From Clostridium estertheticum (GTDB lineage Bacteria; Bacillota; Clostridia; Clostridiales; Clostridiaceae), in NCBI RefSeq assembly GCF_026650985.1, contig NZ_CP086239.1:3596001-3660000 (forward strand): DNA of 64,000 nt, written 5' to 3'. Positions within the stretch are counted from its first letter, which is position 1; every line of letters starts with the position of its first letter. Below, one piece after another: positions 8,374-16,934 of the stretch. The notes below the pieces were generated by a model. It had not been told where the DNA came from and searched no databases. It was given only the letters and a program-made list of their open reading frames with translations. A program made the translations under genes and the position numbers.

Positions 8374-8434
8374 GTAATAAATCATTTGTGAAATAAATAG
8401 TTAGACCATAACGCATTGATATAAATGATAAAAT

Positions 8435-8478
8435 AAACCCAGTAGATCATAATTAGCTTCCATCTACTGGGTTTTAAA
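8435..8478. terminator. Bidirectional terminator
   Basis: AAACCCAGTAGAT ... ATCTACTGGGTTTT between the small membrane protein and the convergent aldo/keto reductase; A-tract on one side and T-tract on the other. Confidence 0.85.
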
Positions 8479-8511
8479 ATTTAAAATTGTTTTAAATTAC
8501 TTTTTGTCATT

Positions 8512-9636
8512 TTATTCAAACATGCCTTGGACATCTTTTAGGTAATCTGTGATTGGCAGATGCTGTGGACAGATCTTTTCGCATTTTTTACACTTAATAC
8601 AGTCAGAAGCTTTTCCGTTACGCTCTGTCAGGCTCGTGTAATAGATACTCTGAGATTTGAATCCTCCCTTTGTATCCTGTTTTTCAGCATTATACAATGC
8701 GAAATAATCAGGAATTGCAATCTTCTTTGGACATCCATCTACACAGTAGCGACATGCCGTACAAGGAATGGAAATAGATTCATTAACGATATCAACAACC
8801 TGATTTACAACTTCATGCTCTTTCTCATCCAATGGTTTGAAATCCTGCATGTATCCGGTATTATCTAAAAGCTGATCCATGTTTGACATTCCGCTTAATA
8901 CAACCATGACATTGTCAAGGCTCGCTGCAAAACGGATAGCCCAGGAAGGAATGGACATATCTGGATGATATCCTTTCATAATCTCTGCTGCTGCGTCAGG
9001 CACATTTGCCAAAGTACCGCCTTTCACTGGTTCCATTACGATTACTGGCTTACCATGTAACTTTGCTACTTCATAACATTTCTTTGACTGGATACCCTGG
9101 TTTTCCCAATCGAGATAATTCAACTGAATCTGAACAAAATCTACTTCTGGATGTTTTGTCAATATTCCATCTAAATGATCTGCAGAATCATGCATGGAAA
9201 AACCGATATTTTTGATCTTTCCTTCTTCTTTTTTCTTCTGAATAAATTCAAATGCATGGACTTTTTCTGCAAGATCATAGGACTGTCCTGCAATATTATG
9301 CAACAGGTAGTAATCAAAATATTCTACGCCACACTTTGTAAGCTGCTCATTAAATAAGCGCTCCAAGTCATCTTCTGTTTTTACCATGAACATTGGCATC
9401 TTAGTAGCAACCGTGAAGGAATCTCTAGGATATCTCTTAACCAAAACTTCCTGCAATACATTTTCACTGATAAATGAATGATACAGATATGCTGTATCAA
9501 AATATGTAAATCCTCTTTCCATAAAGACATCTACCATCTTTTTTGCCTGCTCATAATCGACACTTTTCTGATCTTCCGGGCTTATAAGTGGCAGTCTCAT
9601 AAATCCAAATCCTAATTTTTTTGCACTGTTTTTCAT
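8512..9636 (-). CDS. Aldo/keto reductase with C-terminal 2x[4Fe-4S] ferredoxin domain
   Basis: 374 residues. The start at the ATG 9636 follows TTGGAGGTCG; an upstream TTG is part of the ribosome site. The N-terminal 280 residues are an AKR barrel ([18 protein letters not shown] with catalytic Tyr, YYLLHNI with the His). The tail holds [12 protein letters not shown] and [12 protein letters not shown], two four-cysteine cluster motifs. Such ferredoxin-AKR fusions are common in anaerobes; the substrate is unknown, presumably a carbonyl. It begins only about 40 bp after larB in the same direction and may be read through from the lar operon. Confidence 0.9.
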   Translation of the reverse strand: MKNSAKKLGFGFMRLPLISPEDQKSVDYEQAKKMVDVFMERGFTYFDTAYLYHSFISENVLQEVLVKRYPRDSFTVATKMPMFMVKTEDDLERLFNEQLTKCGVEYFDYYLLHNIAGQSYDLAEKVHAFEFIQKKKEEGKIKNIGFSMHDSADHLDGILTKHPEVDFVQIQLNYLDWENQGIQSKKCYEVAKLHGKPVIVMEPVKGGTLANVPDAAAEIMKGYHPDMSIPSWAIRFAASLDNVMVVLSGMSNMDQLLDNTGYMQDFKPLDEKEHEVVNQVVDIVNESISIPCTACRYCVDGCPKKIAIPDYFALYNAEKQDTKGGFKSQSIYYTSLTERNGKASDCIKCKKCEKICPQHLPITDYLKDVQGMFE

Positions 9637-9675
9637 TTTTACGACCTCCAAATCTTTCTATTAATCATATTTAAT

Positions 9676-10422
9676 TCATAACTTATTAATTATGCTAGCA
9701 TTATATGCTGCACCAAATCCATTATCTATATTTACTACACTAACTCCACTGGCGCAACTATTTAACATTGACAGTAAAGCTGCAATACCTCCAAAGCTTG
9801 CTCCATATCCAACACTAGTTGGAACTGCTATTACAGGTTTATCTACAAGTCCTCCCACAACGCTAGCTAAAGCCCCTTCCATTCCAGCAATAACTATAAT
9901 GACTTTAGCTCCGCGAATAACATCTAATCTTGAGAAAAGCCTATGTATACCTGCAACACCTACATCTATTATTTTGATAGCTTTGTTTCCTAATATTCTA
10001 GCAGTTTCAAATGCTTCTTCTACAACAGGCAAGTCAGAAGTACCTGCTGCAACAATCGCTATATAACTCTCTGTAAGGGGTTCTCCCATTCTATTAATAG
10101 TTATTGTTCGTCCAAGTTTATTATATTCTGCGTCGATGCATATTTCCTTTACTGCATTATACATTTCTTCGTTAGCTCTAGTTCCTAATATATTATTATC
10201 TTTTGTAAGCATATATTTAACAATATCTCTAACTTGATCTACTGTTTTTCCTTCACAATATATTACTTCCGGATAACCAACTCTAATTTCTCTTTGATTA
10301 TCTATTTTAGCAAAACCTAAATCTTTAAAAGGTAAATCTTCTAATTTTTCAAGAGCTTCTTCTACGTTTATTTTATTATCTTTAACACTTTCCAATAAAA
10401 CTTTAATTTCTTCTTTATTCAT
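9676..10422 (-). CDS. larB: LarB, nickel-pincer cofactor carboxylase
   Basis: 248 residues, usual length. The C-terminal half is PurE-like (IVAAGTSDLPVVEEA, GMEGALASVVGGLVDKPVIAVPTSVGYG). LarB carboxylates nicotinic acid adenine dinucleotide and hydrolyses it to the pyridinium-3,5-biscarboxylate mononucleotide, the first step of nickel-pincer nucleotide synthesis. Last lar gene of the leftward nikMN-nikQ-nikO-larC-larE-larB operon. Confidence 0.93.
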   Translation of the reverse strand: MNKEEIKVLLESVKDNKINVEEALEKLEDLPFKDLGFAKIDNQREIRVGYPEVIYCEGKTVDQVRDIVKYMLTKDNNILGTRANEEMYNAVKEICIDAEYNKLGRTITINRMGEPLTESYIAIVAAGTSDLPVVEEAFETARILGNKAIKIIDVGVAGIHRLFSRLDVIRGAKVIIVIAGMEGALASVVGGLVDKPVIAVPTSVGYGASFGGIAALLSMLNSCASGVSVVNIDNGFGAAYNASIINKL

Positions 10423-10454
10423 TAGTTCATCCTCCTAAGATTTTTGTTTATTTT

Positions 10455-11279
10455 TTATTTGTTTTGCCCATCTAAATTTTTCATTATAGTTTCATTGAAG
10501 CTCCCTACTCTATATCCTTGCAAGTCTAATGTTACATATTTAAATCCGCATTCTTTTATCTTTTGAGAAATAGTGTCTAAAAGCTCTTCATCAAATAATT
10601 TACTTCTGTCTTGTCTAGCTACTTCAACCCTTGCTAAATCTCCATGACATCTTACTCTAACAGCTCTAAACCCTATGCTCATCATATATTTTTCTGCATT
10701 TTCAATCTTCTCAAAATCTTCTACTTTTAATTCATTTCCATAAGGTATTCTTGTTAAAAGACAAGCGTATGCTGGCTTATCCCAAGTATTAAGTCCTAAT
10801 TCTTTGGAAAAAGCTCTTATTTCTGCTTTAGTTACTTTGCATTCTAAAAGTGGACTTTTTATTTCTAATTCTTTTAATGCTTTAAGACCTGGCCTATAAT
10901 CACTTATATCATCAAAGTTAGTTCCATCTATTACACAGTTATAATCTTGTTCCTTCGCAATAGCTAATATCATACCAAACACTGCAGTTTTACAATGATA
11001 ACATCTATCTTCTGGATTAAATTTAATTGAATCAATAATGGGAGCCTCAATAATTTCATGCTGCACTCCTAATTTTTTAGCTAATTCCTTTGCCTCTGCT
11101 ATTTCCCACTTTGGAATATATGGAGACATAATTGTTACTGCTTTTACATTATCGCCTAACGCTTCTTTTGCTACTTTAAGTAAAAAAGTACTATCTACTC
11201 CACCTGAAAATGCTAAAACGACTTTTCCTAAACCTTTAATATATTTTATTAATTCATTATACTTTTCATTTTTAATCAT
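10455..11279 (-). CDS. larE: LarE, ATP-dependent sulfur insertase
   Basis: 274 residues. The PP-loop SGGVDS is at residues 25-30. A Cys at 173 in AYACLLTRIPYG occupies the place of the sacrificial cysteine that donates sulfur in Lactobacillus plantarum LarE; only one Cys is present there, which favours the sacrificial type over the [4Fe-4S] type. It converts the biscarboxylate to the bisthiocarboxylate mononucleotide. A RCYHCK pair at 92-96 could bind metal. Spaced 32 bp from larB and about 33 bp from larC. Confidence 0.93.
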   Translation of the reverse strand: MIKNEKYNELIKYIKGLGKVVLAFSGGVDSTFLLKVAKEALGDNVKAVTIMSPYIPKWEIAEAKELAKKLGVQHEIIEAPIIDSIKFNPEDRCYHCKTAVFGMILAIAKEQDYNCVIDGTNFDDISDYRPGLKALKELEIKSPLLECKVTKAEIRAFSKELGLNTWDKPAYACLLTRIPYGNELKVEDFEKIENAEKYMMSIGFRAVRVRCHGDLARVEVARQDRSKLFDEELLDTISQKIKECGFKYVTLDLQGYRVGSFNETIMKNLDGQNK

Positions 11280-11312
11280 TTATATTTCCGCCTCTCTCCA
11301 TGATACATGATT

Positions 11313-12599
11313 TTATTTTATATCTTCTTTATAAATTGCCTTATATATCTTGTCTATAGATATATTTTTTTCTTTTGCTATAGTCTTGCATTCTTCGTAT
11401 TCTGGTTTATATTTCAATAGCTTCCCTTTATAATAAGATTTCTTTATTGTAATATCCCCATACTCGGTTTTTACTTTTGAAAATTCTCTATTTAGCATTA
11501 TTTTTCCAACTTTAAATTTTCTAACACCAATTGAAGTTGTTTCTTCAAAAATAATATCTAAAACATTTTTTTCGCATTTTTCATTAACTAATACACTTAA
11601 TTTTATTCCTGGCCTTCCCTTTTTCATAAATATTGATGTTTTAAATACGTCTAAGGCTCCTACTTCAAAAAGTTTTTCATCCACATATCCATAAAGTTCT
11701 GGATTCATATCATCTATATTAGTTTCAAGTATATAATTCTCTCCTACTTTTTCAGGACTTTCCTTTTCACCTAAATATACTCTTAAAACATTTGGAATCT
11801 CTAAATCTCTATGACCTATTCCATATGCTATCTTCTTAATTGAGAAATCAACATTTCGAGTAAATTCTTCAACGTTTGCTGCCAGTATTGCCGCCCCAGT
11901 TGGAGTTGTAGTTTCAAATTGTACTATTCCAGAATTTATAGGAATATTCTTTAAGATTTCTACTGTTGCAGGAGCTGGTACTGGCATAAGCCCATGAGCA
12001 CATTTAACAAACCCTCCTCCAACTTGAACTGGAGATGCAATAATTTTATCAACATTTAAATAGTCTAAACAAATAGCTGCTCCTACGATATCTACAATTG
12101 AATCAATAGCTCCTACCTCATGAAAATGTACTTCATATAATGGTTTTCCATGGACCTTTGCTTCTGCCTCTGCAACCTTCATAAACATATCTATACTAAG
12201 TTTTTTAACCTTATCACTTAAATCATTTGAATTTATTATTTCTTCTATATCTTTCAAGTTTCTATGATTATGTTCATGACTATGGTTATTTTCATCATGA
12301 TGATGCTCTTCATCGCCATTATGATGATTGTGTTCATGGTTATGCCCATGTAAATCTTTATCTGAAATATGTATCTCATCATCTAATTTACCTTTTAATA
12401 TGACATCTACCCTAGTTCCTATTATGCCAAGCTTCTCAGATTTTTCAATTTTTATTTCATATTCAGTATTTAAATTTAATTTTAAAAGTTCTTTTATTAA
12501 ATATTCTTTAGGAACTCCTAAATCTATTAGTGCCGCTAAATTCATATCGCCACTTATTCCACAAAAACAATCGTAATATAAAATTTCCATGTTTATCAC
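11313..12599 (-). CDS. larC: LarC, nickel insertion enzyme with His-rich loop
   Basis: 428 residues in one continuous frame, unlike the frameshift-made LarC1/LarC2 of L. plantarum. Starts MINMEILYYDCFCGISGDMN, typical of the family (the second Met at 12590 may be used). Residues about 83-112 form a His-rich stretch (GHNHEHNHHNGDEEHHH and repeats) that probably stores or delivers nickel. LarC inserts nickel into the pincer nucleotide using CTP. Confidence 0.93.
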   Translation of the reverse strand: MINMEILYYDCFCGISGDMNLAALIDLGVPKEYLIKELLKLNLNTEYEIKIEKSEKLGIIGTRVDVILKGKLDDEIHISDKDLHGHNHEHNHHNGDEEHHHDENNHSHEHNHRNLKDIEEIINSNDLSDKVKKLSIDMFMKVAEAEAKVHGKPLYEVHFHEVGAIDSIVDIVGAAICLDYLNVDKIIASPVQVGGGFVKCAHGLMPVPAPATVEILKNIPINSGIVQFETTTPTGAAILAANVEEFTRNVDFSIKKIAYGIGHRDLEIPNVLRVYLGEKESPEKVGENYILETNIDDMNPELYGYVDEKLFEVGALDVFKTSIFMKKGRPGIKLSVLVNEKCEKNVLDIIFEETTSIGVRKFKVGKIMLNREFSKVKTEYGDITIKKSYYKGKLLKYKPEYEECKTIAKEKNISIDKIYKAIYKEDIK

Positions 12600-12648
12600 C
12601 CCTTTTAACTGTTTGAATTTTAGATGTTATCTTATCCAATGTTTAAAA

Positions 12649-13374
12649 TTATATAATGTTATATTTTCTTAAGAAATCTGAATCATTTATAATTTTTTCA
12701 TATTTATCGTCTCTTATTATTTTGTGATCTTCAGAAAATACTATAGCTCTATCAAAAACGCCTTCTATATATTCAAAATCATGTGTTGCACAAATTATAG
12801 TTTTGCCGCATTTATTTAGATCAATTAGTAATTCTTTTAAAAACCTTTTTCCTTTTGGATCTATCCCATTCATTGGTTCATCTAAAGTTATTACGTCTGG
12901 ATTCATAGCTAAAACACTAGCAATTGCAACCCTCTTCTTTTCTCCTCCGCTTAAATTATACGGATGCTCATCTTTTAACTTATCTATATTAAGTAGATTA
13001 AGGCAATCTCTTACTCTTTTATTTACTTCTCCCTCTGGTAGTTCCATTTGCATAAGTCCAAATGCCAGTTCTTCAAAGACAGTAGAACAAAATAGTTGAG
13101 CATCAGAATTTTGAAATACAAATCCTAATTTTTTATGAAATAGTTTTAAGACCTTAGTATCCTTTAATGTATGTTCATTTATTTCATTGTTATCAAACAT
13201 ATATTTGCCTTGACTTGAAAAAATAATACCATTTAACAATTTTAAAACGGTTGACTTCCCGCTTCCATTTGGACCTATAATAGCTATGGATTCCCCTTCT
13301 TTTATATGGACATTTACATTATCAAGAGCTACCTTATTCTTGTATGTAAATGAAATATTCTCTAATTTTATCAT
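12649..13374 (-). CDS. nikO: ECF-type nickel transporter ATPase (NikO/CbiO)
   Basis: 241 residues. Walker A GPNGSGKST near residue 35, Q-loop FQNSDAQLF, signature LSGGEKKRVAIA, Walker B VITLDEP, and the switch His in CATHDFEYI. It energises nickel (or cobalt) uptake with the NikQ and NikMN membrane parts encoded directly upstream; nickel is inferred from the lar genes downstream. Confidence 0.92.
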   Translation of the reverse strand: MIKLENISFTYKNKVALDNVNVHIKEGESIAIIGPNGSGKSTVLKLLNGIIFSSQGKYMFDNNEINEHTLKDTKVLKLFHKKLGFVFQNSDAQLFCSTVFEELAFGLMQMELPEGEVNKRVRDCLNLLNIDKLKDEHPYNLSGGEKKRVAIASVLAMNPDVITLDEPMNGIDPKGKRFLKELLIDLNKCGKTIICATHDFEYIEGVFDRAIVFSEDHKIIRDDKYEKIINDSDFLRKYNII

Positions 13375-13408
13375 TAATAATTCTCCTTGATTTTTCAGAT
13401 ATAATTTT

Positions 13409-14197
13409 TTATAAAAATATAAACAAACTAAGTAAAAGTATATTTATTATAAAATATACATAATCTACTTTCTTTAATTTTAAATCTGCTTTTATAGTAT
13501 ATTCTCCTACGAAACCTCTACATTCCATAGCATGAAACATTTCTTCACTCATTTTATAAGACTTTATGAATAAATTTCCAATAATTCCTGTGAGAGAATT
13601 ATATTTATTAGGAGTTATACCAATTGATCTAAGTTTTAACGCATGTAATAGGTTAATAGAATGTTCGCCTAGCAGAACAATATATTTTATGGTTAAATCC
13701 ATAATCCATATAAATATATCTGGTATAAATAGTAATTTTAATGACTTGCTAATTTCACTCCATTTACTAGTATGAGATAATATATTCACAAGCAATATAG
13801 TTATAATTATTTTTTGGAAAATTAACAAACTATTGTATATATTTCCATAAACCATAGATGGTATTAATGTTATTAAAGTTATTAACGGAAAGATAAAACT
13901 TTTAAACAATATCCTTTTACTTAATTTCTTTTCTATAAGGAAAAGATTAATTAACACATATCCATCTATTATTAATAGATAAATAAAACTTCTTGAAATA
14001 GCTACACAAAGTATTATTAATATAGTACTTGCAACCTTTATGGATGGATTTATTGAATAGATTAATTTATCTTGATTTTTATTTTGCCTGATTATCGAAA
14101 TTATTTTAATTAAAGAAAAAATACTTTTTTCAATGTATAAGGTTTTTTCTTTCTTTGGAATGTAATTATCTTTTTCTGAAAGCCATTCTGGAACCAT
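13409..14197 (-). CDS. nikQ: ECF transporter transmembrane subunit (NikQ/CbiQ)
   Basis: 262 residues, starts MVPEWLSEKDNYIP as is usual for this family, then several hydrophobic helices and the cytoplasmic coupling segment (LHALKLRSIG near residue 190, AMECRGF near residue 230). The ATG directly follows the stop of nikMN (no gap), indicating translational coupling. Confidence 0.88.
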   Translation of the reverse strand: MVPEWLSEKDNYIPKKEKTLYIEKSIFSLIKIISIIRQNKNQDKLIYSINPSIKVASTILIILCVAISRSFIYLLIIDGYVLINLFLIEKKLSKRILFKSFIFPLITLITLIPSMVYGNIYNSLLIFQKIIITILLVNILSHTSKWSEISKSLKLLFIPDIFIWIMDLTIKYIVLLGEHSINLLHALKLRSIGITPNKYNSLTGIIGNLFIKSYKMSEEMFHAMECRGFVGEYTIKADLKLKKVDYVYFIINILLLSLFIFL

Positions 14198-15178
14198 TTA
14201 ATCTCCTTTTATATTTCTCTTCAAATTTATTTTCTCTAAGACCTTAAAAATAATTAAGATTATTATTACCCCAGCTAATGCTGATAAAATATATCCAAAA
14301 TAACTACTTAAAAATCCAAAACTATAATCTGGAATTGGTGAATTAAATTTAAATCCTTGCTCCATTCCCTTAGGCACAAATCCTATAAAATGCTTAATCT
14401 CTTCTAATCCCCATTCTCCCCAGGCAGTTCCATTTGCTAAAAGTCCTAAAGGAGTAGCTAAAATGATAATTCCTATTATAGTGTATAAAAGATTTATTTT
14501 ACTTGCTTTTCCTTTATATATTACATCTGGTGATGCCTTTTTTATATAGCTATAAGCTCCAACTGTTATTATTCCTTCCAAAATTCCAATTACTAATAAA
14601 TGAGGTATTAACATAGCTGGAATGGATACAGCTAGTCCATAGGGACTATATAGTGGTAGTCCTGAAAAATCCTTAAATAGTAATGGCTGAACACCCAACT
14701 CCACTGCGGCAAATAAAGCTGCTGCATTAACTGAAATATAACCACCTAGGAAAGCTCCAATATATTCTCCCTTTCGGTTTTTAAATATTTTTTTTGTAAG
14801 TTTGAATAAATAAAATGCTGTAAATGGCATTATAAAAGCCATATTAAAACAATTTACGGCCAGTGCTAAAATCCCTCCATCTCCGAAAAACAATGCTTGA
14901 ATTACAAGTGCTATAGTAACCGCTAAAACAGCAGAATAAGGTCCAAGCAAAATTGCAACAAGTGCACCCCCAATAGCATGGGCTGTAGTTCCTCCTGGAA
15001 TAGGTATATTAAACATCATAATTAAAAATGAAAAGGCCGCTGCTACTCCAAGAAGAGGCATTTTCTGCCTTGTTATTTCATTTTTTACCTTTAAACTCGC
15101 CCTTCTCCATATAGGCAGCATAACCACTCCAAAAACAGCACAAGTTGAAGGACTTAAATAATTATCAGGTATATGCAT
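14198..15178 (-). CDS. nikMN: ECF nickel-binding membrane component, NikM-NikN fusion
   Basis: 326 residues. Begins MHIPDNYLS; Met1-His2 form the metal site in CbiM/NikM proteins and are kept. Seven or so helices fill residues 1-220; residues 225-326 (LLYTIIGIIILATPLGLL, NGTAWGEWG) match the PDGLE/NikN domain, so M and N are fused. First gene of the nickel uptake and lar cofactor operon. In L. plantarum the equivalent larMNQO genes feed nickel to LarC. Confidence 0.92.
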   Translation of the reverse strand: MHIPDNYLSPSTCAVFGVVMLPIWRRASLKVKNEITRQKMPLLGVAAAFSFLIMMFNIPIPGGTTAHAIGGALVAILLGPYSAVLAVTIALVIQALFFGDGGILALAVNCFNMAFIMPFTAFYLFKLTKKIFKNRKGEYIGAFLGGYISVNAAALFAAVELGVQPLLFKDFSGLPLYSPYGLAVSIPAMLIPHLLVIGILEGIITVGAYSYIKKASPDVIYKGKASKINLLYTIIGIIILATPLGLLANGTAWGEWGLEEIKHFIGFVPKGMEQGFKFNSPIPDYSFGFLSSYFGYILSALAGVIIILIIFKVLEKINLKRNIKGD

Positions 15179-15225
15179 AAAGTTATTACCCCTCCATTCA
15201 TCTTTTTAGATTACCTCTTTGGTTC

Positions 15226-15260
15226 AACAGTAATTATTTTCTAGTAGGAATAATACTGTT
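15226..15260 (-). promoter_or_regulatory. Inverted repeat upstream of nikMN, candidate metal-sensor operator
   Basis: AACAGTAATTATT - 10 nt - AATAATACTGTT, 12-bp arms with a single extra base, about 50 bp before the nikMN start. Spaced arms of this kind suit a NikR-type nickel repressor, but no regulator gene is nearby, so the assignment is inference. Confidence 0.5.
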
Positions 15261-15316
15261 CTTTTCAAACTTTTCTACAACATCGTTCAAATATTTGGTA
15301 ATTGTTTTCAATATAA

Positions 15317-15347
15317 AGTGTATCACCTTGAGTGAACTCCAAGTCAA
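15317..15347 (-). promoter_or_regulatory. MerR-type promoter, operator variant 2 (proximal)
   Basis: Minus strand TTGACT (15347-15342), 19-bp spacer TGGAGTTCACTCAAGGTGA, TACACT (15322-15317). The half-site GGAGT differs from the AAAGT type used near 3-8 kb, so a different MerR protein is implied. Confidence 0.65.
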
Positions 15348-15378
15348 GTGTTTTTCTGAATTTTTTGATGTTATATAT

Positions 15379-15409
15379 ATCCTACCACTTGGAGTGCACT
15401 CCAAGTCAA
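15379..15409 (-). promoter_or_regulatory. MerR-type promoter, operator variant 2 (distal)
   Basis: Minus strand TTGACT (15409-15404), 19-bp spacer with the perfect palindrome ACTTGGAGTGCACTCCAAGT, TAGGAT (15384-15379). It lies 62 bp from the proximal one in the same direction; the next gene downstream is nikMN. Confidence 0.7.
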
Positions 15410-15562
15410 GCCCTTTTACATATGAAATTTATTTATTAAAACTAATAAGTAATACGTTACTGCAATATATATACCGTCAAAGATACTCACTGAACGCTTT
15501 AATAGATTCTTTAATAAGCAAAAACGCACCCATTTCCAGGTGCACTCTGGGATATAACCAAA

Positions 15563-16654
15563 TTATTGAAAAAATTCTACAGCTTCCTTCATCTTTTCTC
15601 TTACTTCCACATGAAATGGACAATTCTTTTCACATACACCACATTCTATACAATCTGATGCATGATGTTTCAAGTTCTGATAATGGTCTCTTGCTAGTTC
15701 ATCCCCTGCCTTTGCCAAATCAAGATATTTATTGACTAACCCGATATTAATTTCTTGTGGACAAGGTTGGCAATGATTGCAATAAATACAACTCCCCTGT
15801 ATATCCTGTCGTTGCATAGTGCCTATAAATGAATAGTCCTTTTCATTTTGCGCTAAATCATAATACTTAAGAACATCTTTTAAATCTTGTAGATTACGCA
15901 CTCCTGGCAAACAAGATAAAACCGCTGGACGATCAAGTGCATATTGTATACATTGATATATTGACATTTTTCTTCCAAGTGGAGAAGTACGATCATTCAG
16001 TAATTGCCCTCCGCCATACGGTTTCATAACTGTAATTCCAACACCACGCTTAGAACATTCCTGATAAAGTTTCATTCTTGTATCTGATAACGTTAATTTT
16101 TCACCAACTGGCTCAAAATCATAGGCAGCGTTAAGACTGAGCATAAATAAATCAATCTTTCCTGTTTCTAAAAGTTTCAAACATGCTTTCGGAGAATGTG
16201 AAGAAACTGCCAAATAACGAATTATACCATTTTGTTTCAATTTCACAGCATAATCCAAAATGCCACCATGTATAATATTTTCTAAATCCTCCATTTCATC
16301 CACACAATGAATCATACCTATATCCGCATACTCAGTGTGATAACTTTTAAGTTCCTGTTCAAAACCTTTCTGCAACTGCTTTAGGTCTCGTGTACGCACA
16401 TACTGTCCATGAGGATAATAGGCGCCAAGGTGAATCTGCATTACCATCTTATCCCTATGTCCTTCTAGTGCAGCTGCAATAGCAGGCTGTGCACTAGAAT
16501 CATACATAACTGTATCCATAAGATTGATTCCCTTCTGCATACCATACTCTATTATTTTACGGACCTGCTGTGGAGACGCTTCGCTTAAGCTACCCGCACC
16601 TATTCCTATTGTACTTACTTTTCCTCCACCATGAGGTAATTCTCTATATTCCAT
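15563..16654 (-). CDS. Aldo/keto reductase with C-terminal 2x[4Fe-4S] ferredoxin domain (second)
   Basis: 363 residues. AKR barrel (MEYRELPHGGGKVSTIGIG, LMDTVMYDSSAQP, GMIHCVDE) and a ferredoxin tail with CIYCNHCQPCP and CIECGVCEKNCP. The usual catalytic Tyr segment reads MDTVMYDS, so it is somewhat divergent from the relative at 8512-9636. GAAAGGAAAG precedes the ATG. A near-perfect MerR-type promoter 70 bp upstream (16717-16747) puts it in the same regulon as the alcohol dehydrogenase module; probable role is reduction of toxic carbonyls. Confidence 0.9.
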   Translation of the reverse strand: MEYRELPHGGGKVSTIGIGAGSLSEASPQQVRKIIEYGMQKGINLMDTVMYDSSAQPAIAAALEGHRDKMVMQIHLGAYYPHGQYVRTRDLKQLQKGFEQELKSYHTEYADIGMIHCVDEMEDLENIIHGGILDYAVKLKQNGIIRYLAVSSHSPKACLKLLETGKIDLFMLSLNAAYDFEPVGEKLTLSDTRMKLYQECSKRGVGITVMKPYGGGQLLNDRTSPLGRKMSIYQCIQYALDRPAVLSCLPGVRNLQDLKDVLKYYDLAQNEKDYSFIGTMQRQDIQGSCIYCNHCQPCPQEINIGLVNKYLDLAKAGDELARDHYQNLKHHASDCIECGVCEKNCPFHVEVREKMKEAVEFFQ

Positions 16655-16716
16655 TTAAATCTTTCCTTTCAGAAGTCGATGCTTCATTCATTATTTATTA
16701 CTCGGTATTTACAACA

Positions 16717-16747
16717 AGCATACCACTTAAAGTTGACTTTAAGTCAA
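16717..16747 (-). promoter_or_regulatory. MerR-type promoter with palindromic operator upstream of the aldo/keto reductase
   Basis: TTGACT (16747-16742), 19-bp spacer with ACTTAAAGTTGACTTTAAGT (16725-16744, one mismatch), TATGCT (16722-16717). Same -35, -10 and operator as at 3288-3318, 13 kb away. Confidence 0.85.
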
Positions 16748-16934
16748 GAGGTTCTTTTTTATAAGAAAATTAAACATATTATATTTAATATTTTTTCTAG
16801 GTCACAGTTGCCCTAGCGTCATGCGAAGCAAACCACTTACTATTGATTTTATCCTTGTAAAGCTATAAAGTGTAATGATATAATGAGTTTATTGAAAATT
16901 ATAAATTATGAATTATGAAAGGATTTGTTTAATC

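Noticed and set aside
11313-12599. Programmed frameshift in larC
   Set aside because: Known for Lactobacillus larC1/larC2, but here the gene is one continuous frame.
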